From positions 1 to 36,922 of IMG/VR virus record IMGVR_UViG_3300025543_000085: a stretch of 36,922 bases of DNA. One strand, written 5' to 3'. The DNA is from a virus. Below are positions 6,266 to 13,526 of this stretch, one piece after another. The translations under genes and the position numbers were made by a program. Numbering within the stretch: position 1 is the first letter of the stretch; every line of letters starts with the position of its first letter. The notes beneath the pieces are model-generated. The model worked only from the letters and a program-made list of their open reading frames with translations, had not been told where the DNA came from and made no database searches.

Positions 6266-6391
6266 ATGATCGAGAGCCTTATGCTAGTCTTTATTATAAT
6301 AAGTCTTGTAAGTATATTATATACATTATCTTCACATATACTTTATAATATATATAGATTTATATTAAATAAATATAAGAAAGAAATGTAA
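6266..6391 (+). CDS. Tiny membrane protein (41 aa)
   Basis: The ATG at 6266 lies one base after the SleB gene's stop, and the frame stays open to TAA at 6389-6391. It encodes MIESLMLVFIIISLVSILYT, a single long hydrophobic helix, then a basic tail (NKYKKEM), giving a likely positive-inside orientation. The stop overlaps the next ATG (TAATG). The DNA is extremely A/T-rich. The frame and spacing support a real gene, probably working with the hydrolase. Confidence 0.55.
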   Translation: MIESLMLVFIIISLVSILYTLSSHILYNIYRFILNKYKKEM

Positions 6392-6546
6392 TGACAAATG
6401 AAAATAAATTATCTCAAACAATTATATCTTACATTGAAACTGTTACTCAAGTACCCATCGATGACCTTGATATGCATCAGGTTAATGATTTCATCTACGA
6501 TCTCAATGATTGGATCGATTCACAAACAATACAGGATAAGGACTAA
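6391..6546 (+). CDS. Tiny acidic hypothetical protein (51 aa)
   Basis: The start overlaps the preceding stop by one base (TAATG at 6389-6393). It encodes MTNENKLSQTIISYIETVTQ, continuing through VPIDDLDMHQVNDFIYDLND to a polar end. It is acidic, helical and soluble, with no known domain. A different frame over the same bases (6398-6580) is a shadow. Tight coupling on both sides is the main evidence that this gene is real. Confidence 0.55.
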   Translation: MTNENKLSQTIISYIETVTQVPIDDLDMHQVNDFIYDLNDWIDSQTIQDKD

Positions 6547-6551
6547 AGGTT

Positions 6552-6800
6552 TTGGCAGAGCCAGATTTTCTAAAAAATAAAAATCAAACATTCTACTTTA
6601 AAAATTCTGATGATACATTCAGTTACTGGACTAATACATTTGGTGATCGTATCTTAGAAAATAAAAAAACAGGAAGATGTAAGCTTACAGTCTTTCTTAA
6701 AAAGAAAACAGAAGTAGTTGAAAACATTAGACACTTTGATAAAGCTTTAGATATTATATCAGCTATTAAATATAATAATAAGGATAAAGAAGATGGATAA
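6552..6800 (+). CDS. Hypothetical protein starting at TTG (82 aa)
   Basis: The frame opens after a stop at 6537-6539, and the only usable start is TTG at 6552. AAGGA at 6538-6542 lies nine bases upstream and supports it. The product (MAEPDFLKNKNQTFYF onward) has beta-rich character and a basic stretch RCKLTVFLKKKTEVVEN. It overlaps the next gene by eight bases. No family recognised. Confidence 0.55.
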   Translation: MAEPDFLKNKNQTFYFKNSDDTFSYWTNTFGDRILENKKTGRCKLTVFLKKKTEVVENIRHFDKALDIISAIKYNNKDKEDG

Positions 6801-7032
6801 TATACAACTTAGTCTTGAAGATCATGAAATAAAAATGTTAAAAGAAAATGTTTATATGCTTCAAGAACAATTAAATACTGCTCATATTAGAATTAAAGAA
6901 TTAACTGAGCATCTTACTTCAGCGTTAAATTTACCTTCATCTATTTCAGATAACGTACCTCCTGATTATTGGGACGGTAGTTTAACTTATGAAGATTGGT
7001 TTACTAAGTATCAACAGGACAGAGAAGCATGA
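6793..7032 (+). CDS. Small coiled-coil protein (79 aa)
   Basis: Residues about 8-45 (EDHEIKMLKENVYMLQEQLN and on) follow heptad spacing and should form a coiled coil. The C-terminal part holds PPDYWDGSLTYEDWFTKYQ. The gene overlaps both neighbours (8 bases before, 4 bases after). It probably acts as a dimer or binds a partner. Nothing more specific can be said. Confidence 0.6.
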   Translation: MDNIQLSLEDHEIKMLKENVYMLQEQLNTAHIRIKELTEHLTSALNLPSSISDNVPPDYWDGSLTYEDWFTKYQQDREA

Positions 7033-7205
7033 CAGCTATATTATATAACTTCGCAGAAGAAATGAATAAACAGTATGATAAAGGTAACGTATCTTTAGAG
7101 TATGTTATTAGATCAGAGATGCTTGAACTCGGTTATGATCCAAACAGTAAGGACGATGTTCTACAATATTGGGAGGAGTCCAAAGGAACTTTAGAAAATG
7201 TATAA
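7029..7205 (+). CDS. Small acidic hypothetical protein (58 aa)
   Basis: The ATG at 7029 overlaps the previous stop (ATGA). It encodes MTAILYNFAEEMNKQYDKGN and ends in YWEESKGTLENV. It is acidic, helical and soluble. The end overlaps the next gene at 7198 by eight bases. Overlaps on both sides are typical of this operon and support the call. Confidence 0.55.
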   Translation: MTAILYNFAEEMNKQYDKGNVSLEYVIRSEMLELGYDPNSKDDVLQYWEESKGTLENV

Positions 7206-7461
7206 AATAGTACGAGAGAAATTAGACCTTATGAAAATAAATAAAGGTTACTGGTCTATGGATGAAGTATGTATGGAGATCATCGAAGAGTATGGTCATG
7301 AAGCAGGTGCTTTAGCTCGAACATATATCTTAGAAGAAGTATGTAAAATACCTGCTGAACAAAAATATATTGAAAAGAATATTCAAGAAGCTCGTAAACA
7401 AAAACTTAATATTAAATTGTTCGATAAAGATGTTGAACAAGTAGCTAAAGAAAGGGTATAA
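7198..7461 (+). CDS. Hypothetical helical protein (87 aa)
   Basis: The ATG at 7198 lies within the end of the previous gene, with AAAGGA at 7182-7187. The protein is entirely helical and charged, with a first part like a small bundle (MDEVCMEIIEEYGHEAGALA) and a lysine-rich amphipathic tail (EKNIQEARKQKLNIKLFDKD). No domain recognised. Confidence 0.6.
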   Translation: MYKIVREKLDLMKINKGYWSMDEVCMEIIEEYGHEAGALARTYILEEVCKIPAEQKYIEKNIQEARKQKLNIKLFDKDVEQVAKERV

Positions 7462-7463
7462 GT

Positions 7464-7682
7464 ATGTATCGCCTTTGTCAGTGGATGGTAGGTGAAAAGA
7501 AAGTTCATGAAGATAATGTTGATGAAACAACTATTAATACTGTTTTAGATACATATGAAAGTTTGTTTACCAGTATGGGATTTAATCCAGTAGTCTCAGT
7601 CAACAGTCGAACTGATCTTCCTATACTAAAAGTTACAGAAAACAATTCTCTTAAAGCAACTTTGTTCTTTGAAAGGACTTAA
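7464..7682 (+). CDS. Small hypothetical protein (72 aa)
   Basis: The start lies two bases after the previous stop, with AAAGGG at 7450-7455. The protein contains INTVLDTYESLFTSMGFNPV and TENNSLKATLFFERT. It is soluble and of mixed helix-strand character. It is the last small gene before the primase-helicase, and its end carries that gene's binding site (AAAGGAC). Confidence 0.6.
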   Translation: MYRLCQWMVGEKKVHEDNVDETTINTVLDTYESLFTSMGFNPVVSVNSRTDLPILKVTENNSLKATLFFERT

Positions 7683-7687
7683 ACCAA

Positions 7688-9400
7688 ATGAATTACAGAG
7701 AATATAAAGATAACGTAGATAGTAAGCCAGTTAAAAAAGGACAGTGTAACAGTTGTCCAAGCTCTGACGCTAACGTCACATTTGATGACGGTCATCAGTA
7801 CTGCTTCAGTTGTAATGCATACACACCACCTGATGGATCAGAAACTACTCTTAAAGTCGTATCAACTACGGAGACACGTTCAATGACTAATCGTGATTGG
7901 AGTTACAACGCTCTAACTGATCGTAAGATCAAACGAGAAACAGCTAACAAGTATGGTGTACGCTCTGAGATGTATGGAGATGATGTGAAGTTTCATGAGT
8001 ACCCTTACTACTCAGCTAAAGGTACTAAGATTGCATCTAAGATACGTGATGTATCAACTAAAGACATGTGGGCTGAAGGTGACATGAAGTCAGCTACATT
8101 GTTTGGTCAAAACCTTTTTCCTAAAGGCGGTAAGTTTATTACTGTCACTGAAGGTGAGTGTGATGCAATGGCAGCTTTTGAGCTACTTGGTTCTAAGTAT
8201 CCTGTTGTATCAATCAAGACAGGCAGTGCTGGAGCGTCACGAGATATTAAATCTCAATTAGAATATCTTGATAGTTACGACAACATTGTTCTATCGTTTG
8301 ATGACGATGAGACAGGACGTAAGGCAGCTAAACAAGTTGCATCTCTCTTCGAACCTAAGAAGGTTAAGGTCATGAAGATGGATGGCGAGAGTGGCTTGAA
8401 GGACGCTAACGATTTCCTTAAACAGAGTAAGTTTGAGGACTTCTCAAGACGGTGGTGGGCAGCTGAAGTTTATACCCCTGCAGGTATCATCAATCTAGCT
8501 GACATGGGTGATGTATTGTACGATGAGACAACGCAAGAGACTTGTCTGTATCCATGGGAAGGTCTTAACGATAAGTTGTACGGTATTCGTACTGGTGAGC
8601 TTGTAACGTTTACAGCTGGTACTGGTACTGGTAAGTCAAGTATCTTACGTGAGTTGATGTACCATATCCTTCAGACTACTGACAGTAACATTGGTGTGCT
8701 TGCTCTTGAAGAGAGTGTTAAGCAGACCTGCTTCCATATTATGTCAGTCCCTGCTAATGACCGTCTGTATCTTAAAGAAGTACGAGAGAAGTATGATAGA
8801 GAAGCCCTTCAAAACTTTGAAGCTAAGACTATCGGTACTCGTAGGTTCTTTGCCTTCGATCACTTTGGTTCTATCAGTAATGATGAAATCCTTCAGCGTG
8901 TTCGTTACATGATCAAAGCTATGGATTGTAAATGGATTTTCTTAGATCACTTATCTATTTTAGTTAGTGGTCAAGAGAACGGTGATGAACGTAGATCAAT
9001 TGATATTCTAATGACTAAACTACGGTCCCTTGTAGAGGAAACCAATTGCGCTCTGCTTCTCGTTTCACATCTACGCAGAACTTCTTCTGATAAAGGTGCA
9101 GAAGACGGTAAGGAGATTTCTTTGGGACATCTACGTGGCTCACAAGCCATTGCACAACTAAGTGATGCAGTGATTGCATTGGAACGAGATCAACAAGCAG
9201 ACGATCCTATCGAAGCTAATACTACACGAGTAAGAGTTCTAAAGAACCGCTATGCTGGTGATAACGGTATTGCTTGTGCCTTACAGTTCGATAAGGAAAC
9301 AGGTAGGCTTACAGAAGTTGATGGACAGATCGACGTTGACTTCAATATTGAAAACGAGTATGCTGAACTCTATGGTGACGATAACAAAGCACCCTTCTAA
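7688..9400 (+). CDS. T7 gp4-like DNA primase-helicase
   Basis: The 570-aa protein has all three parts of T7 gene 4. A zinc-binding domain has C20, C23, C39 and C42 with the same C-x2-C-x15-C-x2-C spacing as T7. A TOPRIM primase domain has E155 in VTEGECDA and SFDDDETG with D205 and D207. A RecA-like SF4 helicase domain has Walker A GTGTGKS at 311-317, Walker B-like FLDH around D420, and VSHLRR as motif H4. It makes RNA primers and unwinds the replication fork as a ring, working with the polymerase encoded next. Length is close to T7's 566 residues. A stem-loop (9411-9462) separates it from the polymerase gene. Confidence 0.95.
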   Translation: MNYREYKDNVDSKPVKKGQCNSCPSSDANVTFDDGHQYCFSCNAYTPPDGSETTLKVVSTTETRSMTNRDWSYNALTDRKIKRETANKYGVRSEMYGDDVKFHEYPYYSAKGTKIASKIRDVSTKDMWAEGDMKSATLFGQNLFPKGGKFITVTEGECDAMAAFELLGSKYPVVSIKTGSAGASRDIKSQLEYLDSYDNIVLSFDDDETGRKAAKQVASLFEPKKVKVMKMDGESGLKDANDFLKQSKFEDFSRRWWAAEVYTPAGIINLADMGDVLYDETTQETCLYPWEGLNDKLYGIRTGELVTFTAGTGTGKSSILRELMYHILQTTDSNIGVLALEESVKQTCFHIMSVPANDRLYLKEVREKYDREALQNFEAKTIGTRRFFAFDHFGSISNDEILQRVRYMIKAMDCKWIFLDHLSILVSGQENGDERRSIDILMTKLRSLVEETNCALLLVSHLRRTSSDKGAEDGKEISLGHLRGSQAIAQLSDAVIALERDQQADDPIEANTTRVRVLKNRYAGDNGIACALQFDKETGRLTEVDGQIDVDFNIENEYAELYGDDNKAPF

Positions 9401-9410
9401 GTATATATAA

Positions 9411-9462
9411 TAGGTAACATACTTAGTAAGGAAGTTCTGCGAACTTACTAAGTTGTTACTAT
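9411..9462 (+). other. Stem-loop between primase-helicase and polymerase genes
   Basis: The left arm (9411-9437) carries GTAACA-ACTTAGTAAG-AGTTC and the right arm (9441-9462) carries GAACTTACTAAGTTGTTAC. They pair with small bulges and close on a TGC loop. Upstream is TATAATAGG, downstream ATTAAAAAGAGGAG. The sequence is related to the stem-loop at 4231-4284. No long T tract follows, so an RNase III-type processing site, attenuator or operator is at least as likely as a terminator. Confidence 0.7.
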
Positions 9463-9480
9463 TAAAAAGAGGAGTCAGCT

Positions 9481-11205
9481 ATGAAAGTGGTTTGCGATAT
9501 CGAGACTGATGCTCTTGATGCGAAAGTAATACACTGCATCGTATGTAAGGACATAGACACTGGTACACGATGGTCATTCTTTAATGAATCACTAAATGAT
9601 TTTAAAGAGTTTGCTAAAGATGTTGATCATTGGATTGGACATAACTTTCTAAGCTTTGATGCTCCTGTTCTTAATAGACTTATGGGAACATCAATAAGTC
9701 CTAAACAAGTTACTGATACTTTGATACTATCTCAAATAGATAAACCTGATCGTGAAGGTGGTCACTCTCTTAAATCATGGGGTGAACGTATTGATGATAA
9801 TAAACTTGACTTTAAAATCTTTGATTACTTCTCTCAAGAAATGTTAGATTATTGTATTCAAGATGTTGATCTTTGCGATAAAGTTTATAAACACTTATTT
9901 AAAAAGTTAGCTAATTATACTTCTAATTCAATTCGTATGGAGCATACCATTCGGTACATTGTGAATGAACAACAATCAAATGGATTTGCTTTTAAATTTA
10001 GCGAAGCTAATATATTTAAATCACAACTCACAGAATTAATGATAGAAGTTGAGCAAGAAGTTCATAAGACTATGCGTCCTATGGCAGTGTGCTTAAAAGA
10101 AGTAACACCTGTCTATAATAAAGATGGTAAGTTATCTAAACGTAATCTAAAACTTCTTGGTGACATGCAAGAATATGTTTGTGGTCACTTTAGTTTAATT
10201 AAGTTTAATGATTTTAATCTGGGAAGCAGACAACAAATAGCTAAACAACTTATACGTAAGGGTTGGAAGCCAACTAAGTTTACTGAGAAGGGTAGCATTA
10301 TTGTAGATGAATCTGTTCTTGAGAAAGTTAATTTACCTGAAGCTCAGATGATCTATCGTTACCTTATGTTACAGAAACGAATTGCCCAGCTTGATAATTG
10401 GTTAAAAGCTTACAGCTACGATAGCGGCTGTATTCACGGTAGGGTAATTACATTGGGTGCTAACACAAACAGGATGACACACATGTCTCCTAACGTCGCT
10501 CAGACCCCTGCTAGTTACAGTCCATACGGTAAGGAGTGTAGAGAGTTGTTTACAGTTCGATCTGATGATCGTGTTCTTGTAGGGTGCGATGCAAGCGGTC
10601 TTGAACTACGATGTCTTGCTCATTACATGAATGACACTCAGTTCACTAAAGAACTACTAGAAGGTGACATACATACAGCTAATCAAAAGATGGCTGGACT
10701 TGAGACCCGTGATCAAGCTAAGACATTCATCTATGCTTTAATTTATGGTGCAGGTCCAGCTAAGATGGGTAAGATTGTAGGTAAGGGTAAGTCAGCTGGT
10801 CAGAAGATGATTAACGATTATCTTGATGCCGTACCTGCTCTACGTAGACTTCGTAAGAAGATTGATAAAGCATCAGCTGACGGTATGATCAAAGCTGTTG
10901 ATGGGAGACTACTAAACATACGTAGTCAACATAGTGCTTTAAATACTTTGTTACAGGGTATGGGAGCTATCGTTTGTAAGTATTGGCTTATTGAGATCAT
11001 TAAACGAATACACAAACACAAACTTGATGCGAAACTTGTAGCGTCAATTCATGATGAATATCAATTCGATGTTCATAAAGACTGTGCCGAAGATTTTGCT
11101 ATGCATACTAACAAAGCAATTAAAGATGTTGAGATTGATCTTGAGTTACGTTGTCCATTGGACAGCGATTATAAGATCGGTAACAACTGGTGTGAGACAC
11201 ATTAA
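9481..11205 (+). CDS. Family A DNA polymerase, T7-like
   Basis: The N-terminal proofreading exonuclease is shown by D6-I-E8, GHNFLSFD and YCIQDVDLCDKVY. The polymerase motifs are A (GCDASGLELRCLAH, D370), B (RDQAKTFIYALIYGAG, K414 and Y418) and C (IHDEYQFD, H524-D525-E526). This is the replicative polymerase. It is 574 aa, about 130 shorter than T7 gp5, and the thioredoxin-binding insertion of T7 is not obvious. The O-helix residue equivalent to E. coli position 762 is tyrosine (Y418), as in T7, a state linked to virulent phages in virioplankton studies. GAGGAG precedes the ATG. Confidence 0.95.
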   Translation: MKVVCDIETDALDAKVIHCIVCKDIDTGTRWSFFNESLNDFKEFAKDVDHWIGHNFLSFDAPVLNRLMGTSISPKQVTDTLILSQIDKPDREGGHSLKSWGERIDDNKLDFKIFDYFSQEMLDYCIQDVDLCDKVYKHLFKKLANYTSNSIRMEHTIRYIVNEQQSNGFAFKFSEANIFKSQLTELMIEVEQEVHKTMRPMAVCLKEVTPVYNKDGKLSKRNLKLLGDMQEYVCGHFSLIKFNDFNLGSRQQIAKQLIRKGWKPTKFTEKGSIIVDESVLEKVNLPEAQMIYRYLMLQKRIAQLDNWLKAYSYDSGCIHGRVITLGANTNRMTHMSPNVAQTPASYSPYGKECRELFTVRSDDRVLVGCDASGLELRCLAHYMNDTQFTKELLEGDIHTANQKMAGLETRDQAKTFIYALIYGAGPAKMGKIVGKGKSAGQKMINDYLDAVPALRRLRKKIDKASADGMIKAVDGRLLNIRSQHSALNTLLQGMGAIVCKYWLIEIIKRIHKHKLDAKLVASIHDEYQFDVHKDCAEDFAMHTNKAIKDVEIDLELRCPLDSDYKIGNNWCETH

Positions 11206-11234
11206 ATAAAAAAGGAGATTATGAAAAAAAAGTA

Positions 11235-11262
11235 TTGACTTCAATTATAATATCTATATACT
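11235..11262 (+). promoter_or_regulatory. Sigma70-like promoter upstream of the winged-helix and SSB genes
   Basis: TTGACT at 11235-11240 and TATACT at 11257-11262 are separated by 16 bases. Transcription would start near 11269, leaving about a 55-base leader before the ATG at 11324. The -35 context TTGACTTC is shared with the promoter at 18510-18539. The region is very A/T-rich, which favours such matches by chance, but the intergenic position is appropriate. Confidence 0.65.
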
Positions 11263-11323
11263 ACACACTATGGAAAAGAACATTGTGTTCTACAATAACA
11301 ATATAAGAAAGGACTTCTTATTT

Positions 11324-11557
11324 ATGAAAACTAAATTAACAAGCTCACAACGAGTTTTAGCTGCACTACGTAAACGAAACCGTGTTACACGTAAGACGGC
11401 AATTGAACGGAATCTTGCAGAGAATCTTACAGCTACAATTTCTGATCTTCGTAAGAAAGGTTATGTTATTGACACGGTACGAGCGCGTACTCCTGAAGGT
11501 GTAATGTATACACGTTACCGTCTTGTCAGTGAACCACAACTTAATATCGCAGCTTAA
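11324..11557 (+). CDS. Small winged-helix/HTH DNA-binding protein (HTH_39-like)
   Basis: I start at the ATG at 11324, after AGAAAGGA, rather than the frame's first ATG at 11270, which would begin almost at the predicted transcription start. The 77-aa protein is very basic. SSQRVLAALRKRNRVTRKTA, AENLTATISDLRKKGYVID and the wing VMYTRYRLV match a small phage winged-helix domain that resembles PF14090. It probably binds DNA and may regulate the replication genes. It sits directly behind a predicted promoter and just ahead of the SSB gene, so autoregulation is plausible. Confidence 0.7.
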   Translation: MKTKLTSSQRVLAALRKRNRVTRKTAIERNLAENLTATISDLRKKGYVIDTVRARTPEGVMYTRYRLVSEPQLNIAA

Positions 11558-11589
11558 TTTATAACATATATAGAAAGGTTTTTAATATC

Positions 11590-12072
11590 ATGAGCATTAT
11601 TAATGGTACAGCCCATTGGGCTTCAGTAGTTCAACCTAACACTAAGTTTGAACCTGTTTGGTGTATTGACGTTTGTAATCTAGACGCTAAAGCTAAAAAG
11701 ATTTTGAAGGCTGACGGTGTAGCTGATAAGATTAAAAATATCGGTGATGATCGTGGAGACTTTATTAAGATCACACAGAAAGTTGATAAACGTGACGGTA
11801 CTCAGTTTGATGCACCTAAAGTTGTTGACGGCATGAAGCGTCCATTTAGTCAACTTATTGGTAACGGTTCTGAAGTTGCTGTTAAGTATACTACCCGTGA
11901 TTGGGAGTATGCAGGTAAGAGTGGGGTAGCAATGGACTTGAAAGCTGTACAGGTATTGAAACATATCTCGTATGGTGATGGAGAAGACTTCGATGTAGTA
12001 GAGAGTTCTACAGGAGGTGATGTCGATGACATGGATGACTTCGATGATCTACCAATGACTGCGGCTGGTTAA
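11590..12072 (+). CDS. Single-stranded DNA-binding protein (gp2.5-like)
   Basis: The 160-aa protein looks like a marine T7-type ssDNA-binding protein: a beta-rich body (FIKITQKVDKRDGTQFDAPK, EVAVKYTTRDWEYAGKSGV) and a strongly acidic tail (VDDMDDFDDLPM) like those that recruit polymerase and helicase in T7 gp2.5 and bacterial SSB. It would coat single strands at the fork. The call rests on general architecture and position beside the polymerase rather than a catalytic motif. AGAAAGG precedes the start, and an intrinsic terminator follows the gene. Confidence 0.8.
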   Translation: MSIINGTAHWASVVQPNTKFEPVWCIDVCNLDAKAKKILKADGVADKIKNIGDDRGDFIKITQKVDKRDGTQFDAPKVVDGMKRPFSQLIGNGSEVAVKYTTRDWEYAGKSGVAMDLKAVQVLKHISYGDGEDFDVVESSTGGDVDDMDDFDDLPMTAAG

Positions 12073-12095
12073 CTATTAGCAGTCATTACTAAGAG

Positions 12096-12136
12096 AGAGG
12101 AGCAGGGTTTTGTACTCCTTTACCTGCTCCTCTTTT
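12096..12136 (+). terminator. Intrinsic terminator after the SSB gene
   Basis: A perfect 11-bp G/C-rich stem (AGAGGAGCAGG at 12096-12106, CCTGCTCCTCT at 12123-12133) with a 16-base loop runs into TTTT. The flanks TACTAA and TTAGTA can extend the stem. It is the clearest terminator in the window and closes the winged-helix-SSB unit begun by the promoter at 11235. Confidence 0.9.
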
Positions 12137-12168
12137 AGTATCTAAGGGAACTCACGAGAGGAAAAACT

Positions 12169-13020
12169 ATGGCTAAAAAGAAAAAAAATATAGATACTCT
12201 CATTGAAGATATTTATAAAGTCTTTGAAGATCAAGTTACTCTGCCGGATGATTTAATAAAAGATTTTGGTACTCGTGTATCAGACTTAGTTAAGAATCGT
12301 ATTGAAGAAGTACGTAGTGGTGCTGAAGGATTACGGCTATCACAGATTGGTACACCTAATAGAAAAGTATGGTACGGCTTACAGAACTATGATAAGAAGC
12401 CTCTTACTGGACAGGATCGTCTAAAGTTTATGTATGGTGATCTTGTTGAAGAACTTCTTTTGTTATTAATTAAATTAGCTGGACATACTATCACTGATGA
12501 ACAAAAGACAGTTACAATTGAAGGTGTCGTAGGTCATCAAGATTGTAGGATTGATAATGTAATTACAGATATTAAATCTGCTAGTTCATTTGGATTTAGA
12601 AAGTTTAAAGATAACTCAATAACAAATGGTAATGATCCTTTTGGATATATCGCACAGTTATCAGCATACACTGAAGGACAGGGTGAAGATGCTGGAGCCT
12701 TTCTAGTTTTAAATAAAGAAAATGCTGACTTACATTTACTTCACATTGATAGCATGGATATGATCAATGCCACAGATCGAATTAAAGAATTGAAAGGATT
12801 AGTAGATGCAAAATCTCCACCTGCTCGTTGCTATTCTGATGAGCCTGATGGTGTTAGCGGCAATCGTGTTCTCCCCATTAGTTGTGTTTGGTGTTCTTAT
12901 AAGCATTCTTGTTGGAGTGATAGTAATGATGGGAAAGGACTGCGTACTTTTAAGTATTCAAAAGGTTCGAGATATTTTACTAAAGTTTATAAAACACCTA
13001 ACGTACAGGAAATAACATGA
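12169..13020 (+). CDS. PD-(D/E)XK exonuclease, Cas4/RecB-like
   Basis: The 283-aa protein has a PD-(D/E)XK core: GHQD with D125, D129, then D134-I-K136, followed by the QLSAY helix typical of RecB/Cas4 nucleases. The C-terminal half carries four cysteines, C221, C239, C242 and C248, which may hold an iron-sulphur cluster or zinc. Unlike Cas4, no cysteine is present near the N terminus. It is the likely counterpart of the T7 gp6 exonuclease, degrading host DNA and removing primers. The stop overlaps the next start (ATGA). The binding site is GAGAGGAAA. Confidence 0.8.
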   Translation: MAKKKKNIDTLIEDIYKVFEDQVTLPDDLIKDFGTRVSDLVKNRIEEVRSGAEGLRLSQIGTPNRKVWYGLQNYDKKPLTGQDRLKFMYGDLVEELLLLLIKLAGHTITDEQKTVTIEGVVGHQDCRIDNVITDIKSASSFGFRKFKDNSITNGNDPFGYIAQLSAYTEGQGEDAGAFLVLNKENADLHLLHIDSMDMINATDRIKELKGLVDAKSPPARCYSDEPDGVSGNRVLPISCVWCSYKHSCWSDSNDGKGLRTFKYSKGSRYFTKVYKTPNVQEIT

Positions 13021-13526
13021 TTGAAGTTGATATTGCAGTAAAAGCTATTGACCGTGCAAGAAAACGGGCATCTGAAATGCCATCGACACTTAAAAACTCT
13101 ATCACTAAAGGGGCTGGTATCTTAACTGGCTGCGTAGGTGAAGAAGTAATTAGAGATGTTGTAGGTAAATCTAAAGTGAAAGGCGAGTTTAATTATGATT
13201 TTGATTTCACAGTTAAATCTACTGGTCAAACAATGGATGTTAAAACTAAATCAACTTCTGCAGTGCCATTGCCCCATTACGATTGTAGCGTCAGTGGACA
13301 CAATACTAAGCAGAAATGTGATAACTATGTCTTTGTAAGGATTACGAGAGACTTAACTAAAGGGTGGGTATTGGGTTATCTACCAAAGCAAGAGTTCTTT
13401 GATCTTGCAAGATTCTTTAAGAAAGGAGATTCCGATCCATCTTCTCCTAATAAGTTTACGTACAAGTCTGACACTTACTCAGTTCGTATTGATCAATTAA
13501 AAGATATTAATTTATTAGTCGCATAA
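13017..13526 (+). CDS. Putative PD-(D/E)XK endonuclease-like protein
   Basis: This 169-aa protein shows GCVGEEVIRDVV, then YDFDF (D61, D63) and TMDVKTK (D74-V-K76), an arrangement typical of restriction-endonuclease-like folds. CDNYVFVRI gives the following strand. It probably cuts DNA, but the substrate is unknown. It lies between two other nuclease genes, overlapping one by four bases and the next by one, so the three are likely made together. A nuclease fold with a non-catalytic role cannot be excluded. Confidence 0.65.
   Translation: MIEVDIAVKAIDRARKRASEMPSTLKNSITKGAGILTGCVGEEVIRDVVGKSKVKGEFNYDFDFTVKSTGQTMDVKTKSTSAVPLPHYDCSVSGHNTKQKCDNYVFVRITRDLTKGWVLGYLPKQEFFDLARFFKKGDSDPSSPNKFTYKSDTYSVRIDQLKDINLLVA

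Noticed and set aside
6261-6290. TTGACA at 6261 as a possible -35 box
   Set aside because: No acceptable -10 box at 16-18 bases, and it lies at the stop of the SleB gene within a coupled operon.
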